The position numbers and the translations under genes were made by a program. Shown here one piece after another: positions 56,007 through 64,000 of a DNA stretch of 64,000 nucleotides. Numbering within the stretch: position 1 is the stretch's first letter; every line of letters starts with the position of its first letter. The DNA comes from Viridibacterium curvum (GTDB lineage: Bacteria; Pseudomonadota; Gammaproteobacteria; Burkholderiales; Rhodocyclaceae): assembly GCF_039544165.1 (NCBI RefSeq), contig NZ_BAABLD010000015.1:124001-188000 (forward strand), given 5' to 3'. The notes under the pieces are model-generated. The model saw nothing but the letters and a program-made list of their open reading frames with translations, was not told the DNA's origin and searched no databases.

Positions 56007-57224
56007 ATGCCCCGCACCATCCCCATCCTTCCGCAGCGCATCGCGCTGCCTGTGCCTGACAATCCCGTCGCCGATCTCGCTGCACCGCCGCCGCTGGCGT
56101 TGTACATCCACTTCCCGTGGTGCGTGAAGAAGTGTCCGTACTGCGACTTCAACTCGCATGCCGTGCGTGATGCAGGCATTCCCGAGGACGCCTATGTCGC
56201 CGCGCTGCTGCAGGATCTGCAGGCGTCGCTGCCACAGGTATGGGGCCGTCGCGTGCAGAGCATTTTCATCGGCGGCGGCACACCCAGCCTGATTTCAGAA
56301 GCCGGCCTCGATGCGCTGCTGACAGGCGTGCGCACCTTGCTGCCGCTGGCGCCGGATGCCGAGATCACGCTGGAAGCCAACCCCGGCACGGTCGAGGCCG
56401 GCAAGTTCGCGGCCTTTCGCGCGGCCGGCGTGACACGCGTGTCGCTGGGCATCCAGAGCTTCGACGATGCACAGCTAGTGAAGCTCGGCCGCATCCACGA
56501 CAGCCGCGAAGCGCAAGTCGCGATCGAGCTCGCCGCGCGTCATTTCGACACCTGGAACATCGACCTGATGTACGCGTTGCCGGAACAATCGCTGGCAGAA
56601 GCCGAGGCCGATCTTGATCGCGCGCTGTCCTTCCAGCCGCCGCACCTGTCGTGCTACCACCTGACGCTGGAGCCGAACACGCTGTTCCACCGCGCACCAC
56701 CGCCCTTGCCCGACGACGACACGGCCGCCGACATGCAGGACATGATCGAAACGCGGCTCGCTGCAGCGGGCTATCAGCATTACGAAACCTCGGCCTTTGC
56801 GCAGCCTGGCCATCGCTGTCAGCACAACCTCAACTACTGGCGCTTTGGCGACTACCTGGGCATCGGTGCCGGCGCGCACGGCAAGCTGACGAGCCACGAA
56901 GGCGTGCGACGCGAGATGCGCCACAAGCATCCGAACGCCTACCTTGAAGCTGCGGCAACGAGCGGCTTCGTGCAGGAAGCCAGTTGGGTTGCCGGCAAAG
57001 ACCTGCCCTTCGAGTTCATGATGAACACGCTGCGCCTGCTCGACGGCTTCTCGCCGACGCTGCTGCCGCTGACGACGGGGCTCACGATTGATCAGTTGCA
57101 GCCGCAGCTCGCGCGTGCCAGGACACAGGGCCTGCTCGACATCAGCGCAGAGCGCATTGCGCCGACCGACAAGGGTCGGCGCTTCCTCAACGATCTGCTG
57201 GAGATTTTTCTCGATGAGCGCTGA
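56007..57224 (+). CDS. hemW: Radical SAM heme chaperone HemW
   Basis: A 405-residue radical SAM protein that binds heme and delivers it to respiratory enzymes. ALYIHFPWCVKKCPYCDFNS puts the cluster cysteines at 39, 43 and 46 (CxxxCxxC). FIGGGTPSL near residue 90 and RVSLGIQSFDD near 150 are further family motifs, and the HemW C-terminal domain follows. I chose the ATG at 56007, just after the REP pair; the N-terminal 30 residues are somewhat longer than usual. Confidence 0.93.
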   Translation: MPRTIPILPQRIALPVPDNPVADLAAPPPLALYIHFPWCVKKCPYCDFNSHAVRDAGIPEDAYVAALLQDLQASLPQVWGRRVQSIFIGGGTPSLISEAGLDALLTGVRTLLPLAPDAEITLEANPGTVEAGKFAAFRAAGVTRVSLGIQSFDDAQLVKLGRIHDSREAQVAIELAARHFDTWNIDLMYALPEQSLAEAEADLDRALSFQPPHLSCYHLTLEPNTLFHRAPPPLPDDDTAADMQDMIETRLAAAGYQHYETSAFAQPGHRCQHNLNYWRFGDYLGIGAGAHGKLTSHEGVRREMRHKHPNAYLEAAATSGFVQEASWVAGKDLPFEFMMNTLRLLDGFSPTLLPLTTGLTIDQLQPQLARARTQGLLDISAERIAPTDKGRRFLNDLLEIFLDER

Positions 57225-57783
57225 GCCCGACTGGGGCGAAGGCGAGGGCTTCGTCCCCGATGATGCACCGTGGACCGACGAAGACTTCGTGACACGCGAT
57301 TTCCGCCGCGAAGATGCGCCCGGCCTGATCGCGTTGTTCCGCGCCGCCGTGCTGGAAACGGCCGCAGCCCACTACGATGCGGCGCAGTGCGCCGCGTGGG
57401 CTGCAGCGGCCGACGATGAAACGCGCTTCACCCAGGCCCTGGTCGACGGCTGGGTGCGCGTCGCAGAAGACTCAGCCGGGCTTATCGGTTTCGCGCAAAT
57501 GGATCTGCCAGGTGAGCTGAGCATGCTCTACACCGCGCCGCGTGCAGCACGCTGCAGTGTCGCGACAGCCCTGCTCGAAGACATGATGCCGCTGGCCGAG
57601 GCGATGGGGGCCGCACAGATTGATGCGCACGCCAGCGCAATGGCCAGACCCCTGCTCGAACGGTTCGGCTTCAAGACCGTCGCGGAAGAGAGCGTCGTGC
57701 GCAACGGCGCCACACTGACGCGCTGGCACATGCAGCGCAGCGTGCACCCGGCGGGCTCGGGCAAATCGCGCAAGAAGCGCTGA
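57214..57783 (+). CDS. GNAT-family N-acetyltransferase
   Basis: A 189-residue protein with an acidic N-terminus of about 27 residues before the GNAT fold (TRDFRREDAPGLIALFRAAV). ELSMLYTAPRAARCSVATALLEDM near residue 95 is the acetyl-CoA binding region and ARPLLERFGFKTV near 145 the C-terminal motif. The usual G-x-G loop appears as RAARCS, so cofactor binding is uncertain. Overlaps hemW by 11 bases and has a basic tail (SGKSRKKR). Confidence 0.8.
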   Translation: MSAEPDWGEGEGFVPDDAPWTDEDFVTRDFRREDAPGLIALFRAAVLETAAAHYDAAQCAAWAAAADDETRFTQALVDGWVRVAEDSAGLIGFAQMDLPGELSMLYTAPRAARCSVATALLEDMMPLAEAMGAAQIDAHASAMARPLLERFGFKTVAEESVVRNGATLTRWHMQRSVHPAGSGKSRKKR

Positions 57784-57791
57784 GCGCAGTA

Positions 57792-59435
57792 TCAGAACAG
57801 CGTTACCGCACCGCTGCCGGCCTTGTCGGTTTTGAAGTAGGACACATCCTTGTCCAGCGCACCCGCAATCGTGTCGATGGTGCGGCTTTCACGCGCGACA
57901 GATTCGGCTGCCAGGGCGTTCTCGTTGCTCATGCTTACGATCTCGGTAACGTACTGGGCAATGTCGTTTGCCGCAGAGCGCTGCTCCGAGAGTGCCTGAT
58001 GAATCTGCTCCACCTGGCCACAAGCTGCGCGCGCAGAATCTCGTACGCCGGCCATCGCACTCTGCGCCTGTTCTGCCAGTGCAACACAGCCCTCAACGCG
58101 CGCCACGCTGTCTTCAATGGTTTCCGCGATACGCTGAGTCGCGATGTGCACTTCAGAAATCATCTGCCCGATGGAGTTCGTCGACGTGCCGGTGCGGTCA
58201 GCCAGTTTGCGCACCTCGTCTGCAACAACTGCAAACCCTCGCCCAGCCTCGCCGGCACGCGCTGCTTCGATCGCCGCATTGAGCGCGAGCAGGTTGGTCT
58301 GGTCTGCGATGCCGCGAATCTCGGTAACGATGCTGCTGATGGCATTGGCGCGCGAATCCAGCTCACCAATCTGTGCCTTGGCCTCGCCCACGGTCTCGGC
58401 AACCCCCTTCACTTCGTTGGCCACATGCTCGATGGCGTAGCTGTTGCTGATTGCCACCTCACCCATTGTCGAAACGTCCTCATTGGCCTGCCCCGCCTGC
58501 GCGGAGATCTGCTTGACGCTGGTGGAGAGCTGCTCCACGTGTGCAGCGATCCGTGTCGCCGCCAGGCTCTGTGATTGGCTGTTGCCCGCAAGCTGCTGCG
58601 ATTGCTGACTCAGATCAGCAGCGGCTCCCAACATCATGGAAGCCTGCTTGCGCAAGCCAGAGGCCACATCCGTCCAGCGCGCCCGCATCGCCGACAGTTT
58701 GGCGATGAGACTTTGCTGATCGCCCCCACGGACTTTGACGTCATGGGTCAGGTCGCCCGCCGCCAGCTTGTGCGCAAACTCGGCGCCCACAACAGGCTCA
58801 TCGCCAATGATGGCGATCACACGCCGATACAACAGCACCCCGGCCGTCACGATCAAGCCGATCAGTGCCGCCCCCAGCACCACCATGGTGGTTCGCGTCA
58901 CAACGATTGCCGCCTGCACCCCAGCGGTCGTCTCCGCCTGTTTGGCTTCGATCAAATGAGACAACGCCAGCACACGCTCCTGCACGATCTCTGACTGCCG
59001 ATCAAACCCATCCGGGGCCTTCATGATCGCATTCCCTGCTGCGCGATTTTGCCCGTAAGCCGCCACCATGCGCACGCCGGTCTCGTGCAGCGCCTTGCTG
59101 GCCTCAGACAGGGCAGCCAACTCGTCGCGCAGCTCCGGCGCCAACTGCCTGACCTTGTCGAGCTCGGCCAGCACCGACTGGTAGGCCTTTAGCCCGTCTT
59201 CCACACCATCGGCCTCACCGGTAGCCGATGCATCAGTCAGGTATTGCTGGATCTGGACAACCTGCAGGCGAACCTCGGCAAACGCCTCGGTCATCTTGTC
59301 AGTAACGGTGTGTTCCTGTTCGCTGAGTGCATTCAACCGCGTCAGTTCGACCACCACCACAGCACTCATGATCGCTACCAGGACAACCGTCGTACCCACA
59401 AAGGTTTGCAGCAATGGCTTGATCTTCTTGTTCAT
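57792..59435 (-). CDS. Methyl-accepting chemotaxis protein
   Basis: A 547-residue inner membrane chemoreceptor. A first helix lies at about 11-33 and a four-helix-bundle-type periplasmic domain extends to about 175. A second helix (about 180-204) is followed by a HAMP domain, and the cytoplasmic signalling domain contains the hairpin EIRGIADQTNLLALNAAIEA and ARAGEAGRGFAVVADEVRKL. There is no C-terminal CheR-docking pentapeptide. The ligand is unknown. It is a single gene. Confidence 0.94.
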   Translation of the reverse strand: MNKKIKPLLQTFVGTTVVLVAIMSAVVVVELTRLNALSEQEHTVTDKMTEAFAEVRLQVVQIQQYLTDASATGEADGVEDGLKAYQSVLAELDKVRQLAPELRDELAALSEASKALHETGVRMVAAYGQNRAAGNAIMKAPDGFDRQSEIVQERVLALSHLIEAKQAETTAGVQAAIVVTRTTMVVLGAALIGLIVTAGVLLYRRVIAIIGDEPVVGAEFAHKLAAGDLTHDVKVRGGDQQSLIAKLSAMRARWTDVASGLRKQASMMLGAAADLSQQSQQLAGNSQSQSLAATRIAAHVEQLSTSVKQISAQAGQANEDVSTMGEVAISNSYAIEHVANEVKGVAETVGEAKAQIGELDSRANAISSIVTEIRGIADQTNLLALNAAIEAARAGEAGRGFAVVADEVRKLADRTGTSTNSIGQMISEVHIATQRIAETIEDSVARVEGCVALAEQAQSAMAGVRDSARAACGQVEQIHQALSEQRSAANDIAQYVTEIVSMSNENALAAESVARESRTIDTIAGALDKDVSYFKTDKAGSGAVTLF

Positions 59436-59657
59436 GAATGCGTTCCGTCAGTTTAACCATCTCAATAGGTTGGCTATATCGGAGAACTTACGGGCCCCCC
59501 GTACAAAACTTGAGACGCATCCAGACCGAAAGCGGCACTTGGCCGGCCGGGACACACGATGTCACCGATTTCCAGCTGCCTGCCCGTGGGCGCAGGGCGC
59601 CACAGCGATGCGTTTCTCCGTAAACTGCGCCCATCCCTCCTCTCTCCACTGACCAAC

Positions 59658-60299
59658 ATGACCACTCCCCAGCTCGACCCCGTCTCGGCCCGCATCCTCG
59701 GCGTGCTTGTTGAAAAGGAAAAAACCGTTCCCGACAGCTACCCCTTGTCACTGAACGCGCTGCAGACCGGTTGCAACCAGAAGACCAGCCGCCACCCGGT
59801 GATGGACCTGAGCGAATCGCAGCTGTTACAAACCATCGATACCTTGAGCGACGGCGTGTGGATCATTGCCAGTTCGGGCAACCGGGTCACGCGCTACAGC
59901 CACAACATCCCGCGCGTACTGGGCATCGGCGCTGCGGCGACCGCCCTGCTCGCTACGCTGCTGCTGCGCGGCCCCCAAACAGCCGCCGAGTTGCGCGCAA
60001 ACAGCGAACGCCTCTACCGCTTCGCCGACGTCTCCTCTGTCGAAGCCTTTCTCGAAGAGCTGTCGCAGCGCGCCAACGGTGCGCTGGTCACACTTCTGCC
60101 CCGCGCCCCCGGCGCACGCGAAGCGCGCTGGGCCCACCTGTTGTGCGGCGAACCGGAAGTCCCGGCCGCGAGCAGCCACAGCGTGCGAACCGACAGCAGT
60201 GGCCTCGCCGAACGCGTGACGGCGCTCGAAGAAGAAGTCGCACGCCTCGCCGCCATCGTCGCGCGACTGGCTCCTGCGGCTCCCGACGAGGCTGCATGA
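59658..60299 (+). CDS. yceH: YceH/DUF480 family protein
   Basis: A 213-residue protein of the YceH family, two winged-helix domains: LDPVSARILGVLVEKEKTVPD and YPLSLNALQTGCNQKTSRHPV near the N-terminus (residues 6-49) and LLATLLLRGPQTAAELRANS near 93. A coiled-coil tail (RVTALEEEVARLAAIVARL) ends it. Possible DNA-binding function, not established. Start at the ATG 59658; overlaps the next gene (ATGA). Confidence 0.9.
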   Translation: MTTPQLDPVSARILGVLVEKEKTVPDSYPLSLNALQTGCNQKTSRHPVMDLSESQLLQTIDTLSDGVWIIASSGNRVTRYSHNIPRVLGIGAAATALLATLLLRGPQTAAELRANSERLYRFADVSSVEAFLEELSQRANGALVTLLPRAPGAREARWAHLLCGEPEVPAASSHSVRTDSSGLAERVTALEEEVARLAAIVARLAPAAPDEAA

Positions 60300-61009
60300 C
60301 CCTGCGCGACCACTGGCTGCACGAGAGTGGCGGCCTGGTTTGGCACTGGCGCGCCCTGCGTCATCGCCAAAGCCTCTGGTCGCCCTTCTGCCACACTGTC
60401 GCTGGCTGGCTCGACACTTGGGCGGCCCCGCGCGACAAACTGTTGATCATCGGCCCCAGCGCGGGCTACACCCTGGGCGCCGACTGGCTGCACAGCTGGG
60501 GTGAAGTGGCCGCGTGCGAGCCGGACCCGTTCGCGCGCTGGTTGCTGCAAAGGCGCATGGCGCGCCACATCCACTTCCACCGCATCAACGTGTTCGCGCC
60601 CGGCGGCCTGCGCATGCTGGTTCAGGCATTTCCCCACCATGCACTGCTTTTCTCCAACGTCCTTGGCCAGTGCGCGCCACGCGACGCCACGGCGGCACGC
60701 TGGTACGCCGATTTACATGCAGCGCTGCGCGGCCATCACTGGGCGAGCTATCACGACGTAGCCTCCAGCAATCGGGCACCAGACAAGGCAGAGCCTGCGC
60801 CTCAAGCTGACGCGGCATCACTGGAATCCGTGCTGGCGCAGTTCTGGCAAGGCGGCGAGCTGGCAATCACGGACCATGGCACATTCGGACTTGGCCTTGC
60901 CGATCCGCGAAAAGCAGAAAGCCCGCTGTTGGAGCGGGCTTTCGCAGTGTGGCGGCTGCGCCCCGACCAACATCATCTGGTCGAATGGCTCAGCCATGTG
61001 CCGACGTGA
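60296..61009 (+). CDS. Conserved hypothetical protein, methyltransferase-like fold possible
   Basis: A 237-residue cytoplasmic protein. LLIIGPSAGYTLGADWLHSW near residue 49 and ACEPDPFARWLLQRR near 73 look like the glycine-rich loop and acidic strand end of a Rossmann-type SAM-binding fold, but I cannot confirm this. Translationally coupled to yceH. A perfect 11-base inverted repeat lies within its last part. Confidence 0.65.
   Translation: MTLRDHWLHESGGLVWHWRALRHRQSLWSPFCHTVAGWLDTWAAPRDKLLIIGPSAGYTLGADWLHSWGEVAACEPDPFARWLLQRRMARHIHFHRINVFAPGGLRMLVQAFPHHALLFSNVLGQCAPRDATAARWYADLHAALRGHHWASYHDVASSNRAPDKAEPAPQADAASLESVLAQFWQGGELAITDHGTFGLGLADPRKAESPLLERAFAVWRLRPDQHHLVEWLSHVPT
60917..60943. repeat. 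Terminator-like hairpin inside a coding region
   Basis: gaaagcccgct-gttgg-agcgggctttc: perfect 11-base arms, and each side ends in the AAAGC/GCTTT form of many intrinsic terminators. It lies about 65 bases before the stop of the 237-residue gene, without a longer T run. Confidence 0.55.
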
Positions 61010-61010
61010 T

Positions 61011-61280
61011 TCAGTGCGCGGTTGCGTGTTCGCGAGCCGGCTGGAAGATCGGCATGGCGGGCAACGAGTGATCGGATTCAAGCAGCCCCAGTTCAGTCAG
61101 TTGCTGCACCAGGCTATCCGGATCCCCCAGCTGGGCAAGCATGGCGCGCAATTTCAGCCACGGCGTCTTGCCATCAATCAGGATCAGGGCCGCACGCAAG
61201 CGCTGATGCAGGCCATAGCTACGATCCCCTACGGCCAGACGACCCAGTTCAGTCTTGTAGAAAATTTCCACGTCGAACAT
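61011..61280 (-). CDS. Small protein of unknown function
   Basis: An 89-residue protein with AGGAGG seven bases ahead of the ATG at 61280. FDVEIFYKTELGRLAVGDRSYGLHQRLRAAL followed by KTPWLKLRAMLAQLGDPDSLVQQLTELGLL suggests two helical units like a small winged helix. The stop is one base beyond the end of the convergent gene. Not recognised. Confidence 0.7.
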   Translation of the reverse strand: MFDVEIFYKTELGRLAVGDRSYGLHQRLRAALILIDGKTPWLKLRAMLAQLGDPDSLVQQLTELGLLESDHSLPAMPIFQPAREHATAH

Positions 61281-61414
61281 GCTTCCTCCTCGCTTGCTCT
61301 GACTCACTCAAGAAGCGTGCCGAACGGGTTTTGTCTATGTTCCAACCCGATATCCGGTACGCAGCAGCCCTCACCCGGTTCCCCCACAGGAACCTGTCTT
61401 ACAAGGGCAGGCCT

Positions 61415-61579
61415 ATGACTGACATGCTAGTGAGATTACGGCTGACGAAAGCGCGTCCTGAAGGGTGGTTGACCGGTGGACAAACGGGCAGCTGGACGGC
61501 TGGGCATGTGCCCGAATTCGGCAGCTTGCAGGCCCTCTTTCGTCAGCTGAACCAGATTTATCAAATCAGGGAAAATTGA
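61415..61579 (+). CDS. Possible 54-residue small protein upstream of the Cys-cluster gene
   Basis: An ATG at 61415 with GGCAGG upstream opens 54 codons whose TGA ends one base before the TTG start of the next gene, a spacing typical of coupled genes. MTDMLVRLRLTKARPEG has no recognised family. The 134 bases to its left hold nothing I can name. Confidence 0.35.
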   Translation: MTDMLVRLRLTKARPEGWLTGGQTGSWTAGHVPEFGSLQALFRQLNQIYQIREN

Positions 61580-61580
61580 T

Positions 61581-61853
61581 TTGGAATGCAAACCAAATTG
61601 CGCAGCCTGTTGCATTGCGCCCTCCATTACCTCGCCCCTGCCGGGCATGCCTCAGGGCAAACCCGCAGGCGTGCCTTGCGTGCAGCTGACACCCGATCTG
61701 CGCTGCGCGGTGTTCGGAAAACCGGAGCGCCCGGCCTTTTGCGGCGGCCTGCAGCCCAGTGCAGAGATGTGTGGTGACGGGCGCGAGCACGCCATCCACT
61801 GGCTGACGCAGCTGGAAACAGCAACACGGCCTGACACACAGCCCGGCCTATAA
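61581..61853 (+). CDS. YkgJ-like cysteine cluster protein
   Basis: A 90-residue protein starting with TTG at 61581 (AGGGA eight bases upstream). MECKPNCAACCIAPSITSPL has the C-x(3)-C-x(2)-CC arrangement of zinc/iron-chelating YkgJ-type domains, and the later CVQL, LRCAVFG, FCGG and EMCG supply the remaining cysteines. Probable metal binding; the function is unknown. Confidence 0.82.
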   Translation: MECKPNCAACCIAPSITSPLPGMPQGKPAGVPCVQLTPDLRCAVFGKPERPAFCGGLQPSAEMCGDGREHAIHWLTQLETATRPDTQPGL

Positions 61854-61854
61854 T
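61849..61854 (+). promoter_or_regulatory. Candidate -10 element for uppP
   Basis: A perfect TATAAT with no acceptable -35 at 16-18 bases. A start near 61861 gives a 20-base leader to the uppP ATG. It overlaps the end of the preceding gene. Confidence 0.4.
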
Positions 61855-61880
61855 CCGCGCTCCTTTCCCAAGACCGCACC

Positions 61881-62705
61881 ATGGACCTCATCCTGCTCCT
61901 CAAGGCCGCGATTCTCGGCATCGTCGAAGGCCTCACCGAATTCCTGCCCATCTCCTCCACGGGCCACCTCATCCTTGCCGGCAGCCTGCTCGACTTCAAT
62001 GACGAGCGCGGCAAGCTGTTCGAGATCGTCATCCAGTCCGGCGCCATCCTCGCCATCGTGTGGGAATACCGCCAGCGCATCGGCCACACGCTCGCCAATG
62101 CGCGGCACGACGCCACGGCGCGCCGCTTCCTGCTCAACATCGCCATCGCCTTCGTGCCGCTGGCGGCGCTGGGGCTGGCCTTTGGCAAGAACATCAAGGC
62201 ACATCTGTTCAATGCGCCGGTTGTGGCGGGCGCATTCATCATCGGCGGCTTCTTCATCCTGTGGGCCGAACGCCGTGCGCACACAGTGCGTGTGGGCGAG
62301 GTGGAAGACATGACACCCATCGATGCGCTCAAGATGGGCCTCGCCCAGGCCTGCGCGCTCATACCCGGCACCTCGCGCAGCGGCGCCACCATCATCGGCG
62401 GGCTGTTCTTCGGCCTGTCACGCAAGGCGGCGACGGAGTTCTCGTTCTTCCTCGCGATTCCCACCCTGGGGCTGGCCGGGCTGTATTCGCTCTACAAGGA
62501 GCGCGCCCTGCTGTCGTTTGACGACATCGGCATGTGGGTTGTCGGTCTTGTCTCGGCCTTCGTCTCGGCCTTCCTGTGCGTGCGCTGGCTGCTGCGCTAC
62601 ATCGCCAGTCACGACTTCACCATCTTTGCCTGGTATCGCATCGCCTTTGGCCTGCTGATCCTGCTGACCTGGCAGATGGACTGGGTGAGCTGGGTCGATC
62701 ACTGA
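61881..62705 (+). CDS. uppP: Undecaprenyl-diphosphatase UppP (BacA)
   Basis: A 274-residue inner membrane enzyme with about eight helices that dephosphorylates undecaprenyl diphosphate, recycling the carrier used for peptidoglycan and for the exopolysaccharide repeat unit. EGLTEFLPISSTGHLIL (residues 16-32) and PGTSRSGATIIGGLFFG near 158 are the two family motifs with catalytic Glu, Ser/His and Arg. The length is as usual (about 270). Confidence 0.96.
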   Translation: MDLILLLKAAILGIVEGLTEFLPISSTGHLILAGSLLDFNDERGKLFEIVIQSGAILAIVWEYRQRIGHTLANARHDATARRFLLNIAIAFVPLAALGLAFGKNIKAHLFNAPVVAGAFIIGGFFILWAERRAHTVRVGEVEDMTPIDALKMGLAQACALIPGTSRSGATIIGGLFFGLSRKAATEFSFFLAIPTLGLAGLYSLYKERALLSFDDIGMWVVGLVSAFVSAFLCVRWLLRYIASHDFTIFAWYRIAFGLLILLTWQMDWVSWVDH

Positions 62706-62710
62706 GCCGC

Positions 62711-63283
62711 ATGCTCATCTACCTGCACGGCTTCCGCTCCGGTCCACAGTCCGGCAAGTTGCTGGCGCTGCAGCAGCGCATGGCCGAGCTGGGCTGTGCC
62801 GATCAGCTGTGGGGCGAACAGCTGCGCTGGGGGCCGGACGAGGCCATTGCGCAACTCAGCGCAGTCATCGAAGCCAGCGCAACACCGCCAACGCTGGTGG
62901 GCAGTTCGCTGGGCGGCTTCTACGCCGCGCATCTGGCGGAGCGATTCGACCTGCGCGCGGTGCTGATCAACCCAGCCATTGCGCCGCATCGTCTGCTGTC
63001 GCAATGGCTGGGCACGCAGACACAGATCTATACCGGGGAGTGTTTCGAGGTGCATGCAGAACACATGGAAGCACTGCGCGCCCTGCAGGTGACGCACTAC
63101 CGCTCGCCGGACAAGCTGTGGCTGATGGTCGAGACCGGCGACGAGACGCTGGACTACCGCGAGGCGGTGGCCCACTTCGCGGGCGCGCGGCAGGACATCT
63201 TCCCCGGCGGCGATCACCGCTTCTCGCGCTGGGAGGCGTGCATCGACGACGTGCTGCGCTTCGCCGGTCTGCTCAGCACCTGA
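62711..63283 (+). CDS. yqiA: YqiA-family esterase
   Basis: A 190-residue alpha/beta hydrolase. YLHGFRSGPQSGK near residue 4 is the oxyanion region. LVGSSLGGFYAAHLAE near 60 has the nucleophile Ser in G-S-S-L-G. VETGDETLDYREA near 139 gives the Asp and GGDHRFSRWE near 168 the His. Follows uppP by five bases. Overlaps the convergent permease gene by 11 bases. Confidence 0.9.
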   Translation: MLIYLHGFRSGPQSGKLLALQQRMAELGCADQLWGEQLRWGPDEAIAQLSAVIEASATPPTLVGSSLGGFYAAHLAERFDLRAVLINPAIAPHRLLSQWLGTQTQIYTGECFEVHAEHMEALRALQVTHYRSPDKLWLMVETGDETLDYREAVAHFAGARQDIFPGGDHRFSRWEACIDDVLRFAGLLST

Positions 63284-64000
63284 TCCAGCGGCGCGCCAGC
63301 AGCGCTGCGGGCAGTGCCAGTGCCGCCATGCCCAGCACGATGACCGCCCCTGCGGGCAGGTCGGCCAGGGCTGACAGCGCGAGTCCGACGACAAAGGCCA
63401 GCGCCCCCAGCAGATAGCCGGCCACCATCCTGCGCAGGCCGTCGAGGCCGCGCGTCGCCAGCGCCGGCACGATGAGGCAGGCAAAGACGAGATAGACGCC
63501 GACCAGCTGCACCGAGGCCGTCACGGCCAGCGCAAAGACGGCGTGAAAGAACAGCCGGTGCTGGCGAAACGCGCCGCCGAGTTGCCATAGCAGACCAATC
63601 GCGGCGGTCACGCAGGCCATGGCCCACAGCTGTGTCTCACCCACCCAGAGAATTTGCCCGACGAGCAGGTCGCGCAGATGCTCGCCGCCATGCGGGTTGC
63701 CTGCCAGCAGGACGAGGCCGGCGCACGAGGCGAGCACGAACAGCACGCCGATCAGCGCCTCCTGAATCTCGGGCCAGCGCTTTTCGGTCCACGTGAGCAC
63801 CAACGCGCCGAGCAGGGCTGCGCTGACGGCCGACACCTGCACCGCCCAGCCGCCCTCGCCCAGATCAAGCACATCGGCGGCTATCACGCCCAGGCCCGCG
63901 ATCTGCGCAATCGCCAGGTCGATGAAGACGATGCCGCGCCCGAGCACCTGACAGCCCAGCGGCACATGCGTCAGCAACACCAGCAGGCCGGCAATGAAAG
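63273..64000 (-). CDS. Metal ABC transporter permease (ZnuB-like), 5' end outside window
   Basis: The frame is open to the right edge, so the N-terminus is missing; about 242 residues are visible. GRGIVFIDLAIAQIAGLG near the visible start, VGQILWVGETQLWAM in the middle and VGVYLVFACLIVPALATRGL towards the end match permeases of the ABC-3 family that import Zn2+ or Mn2+ with a cytoplasmic ATPase and a periplasmic binding protein. About seven membrane helices are seen. The partner genes lie outside the window. Confidence 0.88.
   Translation of the reverse strand, partial: FIAGLLVLLTHVPLGCQVLGRGIVFIDLAIAQIAGLGVIAADVLDLGEGGWAVQVSAVSAALLGALVLTWTEKRWPEIQEALIGVLFVLASCAGLVLLAGNPHGGEHLRDLLVGQILWVGETQLWAMACVTAAIGLLWQLGGAFRQHRLFFHAVFALAVTASVQLVGVYLVFACLIVPALATRGLDGLRRMVAGYLLGALAFVVGLALSALADLPAGAVIVLGMAALALPAALLARRWIRC

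Noticed and set aside
59436..59520. Sigma-28 (flagellar) promoter upstream of the chemoreceptor gene
   Set aside because: A CCGATAT is present on the minus strand, but the TAAG half lies only four bases away instead of about fifteen.

Overview
The window is one contiguous piece of a high-GC bacterial chromosome with dense coding on both strands. Family content points to a betaproteobacterium, most likely Rhodocyclales or a close relative. The main evidence is an exosortase-B (XrtB)/EpsDEFGI exopolysaccharide locus with a PEP-CTERM protein, an aryl-polyene pigment locus with a chorismatase, and Lnt, PurU, ThrH, RdgC, HemW and UppP of proteobacterial type. I saw no rRNA, tRNA, insertion sequence, prophage or CRISPR array.

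Region 1 (1-23861) is an exopolysaccharide export and surface-protein locus. Reading leftwards on the minus strand: epsD, epsE, epsF, epsG, xrtB, epsI, an O-antigen-ligase/polymerase-like membrane protein, a secreted glycosidase, glycosyltransferases, a flippase fused to a polysaccharide pyruvyltransferase domain, a nitroreductase-like protein, more glycosyltransferases, a radical SAM protein, an O-acyltransferase and rfbB (cut by the window edge). To the right lie a PEP-CTERM protein with a strong sigma-54 promoter, the beta-barrel protein EpsL and, on the plus strand, the initiating sugar-phosphate transferase. Together these genes initiate, assemble, flip, polymerise and export a polysaccharide. 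XrtB probably processes the PEP-CTERM protein made beside it.

Region 2 (24036-34213) is mixed. It holds a MarR regulator, an alpha/beta hydrolase, a drug-efflux MFS gene broken by one in-frame stop, a tandem duplication carrying REP-like hairpins and a broken copy of a small gene, a two-gene operon of small paralogous proteins behind a Fur-box-like promoter, lnt, a BrnT/BrnA toxin-antitoxin pair with a palindromic operator, purU, a CHMI-type isomerase, thrH, small exported or unknown proteins and hpt.

Region 3 (34364-51193) is a large aryl-polyene (xanthomonadin-type) pigment locus. A plus-strand operon (35102-45672: ACP, membrane protein, acyl/aryl-ACP ligase-like, two dehydratases, acyltransferase, LolA-like, MMPL exporter, lipoprotein hydrolase, two ketosynthase-type proteins, ketoreductase) converges on a minus-strand group (51193-45682: halogenase-like flavoprotein, ACP, ketosynthase, chorismatase, acyltransferase, family 2 glycosyltransferase). 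The chorismatase could supply a hydroxybenzoate starter. The ketosynthase/ketoreductase/dehydratase set would extend it to a polyene, and the acyltransferases, LolA-like protein and MMPL exporter would place it in the outer membrane.

Region 4 (51328-64000) is mostly housekeeping: a cation/proton antiporter, a tandem pair of small exported paralogues, a nucleoside deoxyribosyltransferase, rdgC, small unknown genes, hemW, a GNAT acetyltransferase, a chemoreceptor, yceH, a cysteine-cluster protein, uppP, yqiA and the 3' part of a zinc/manganese ABC permease gene.
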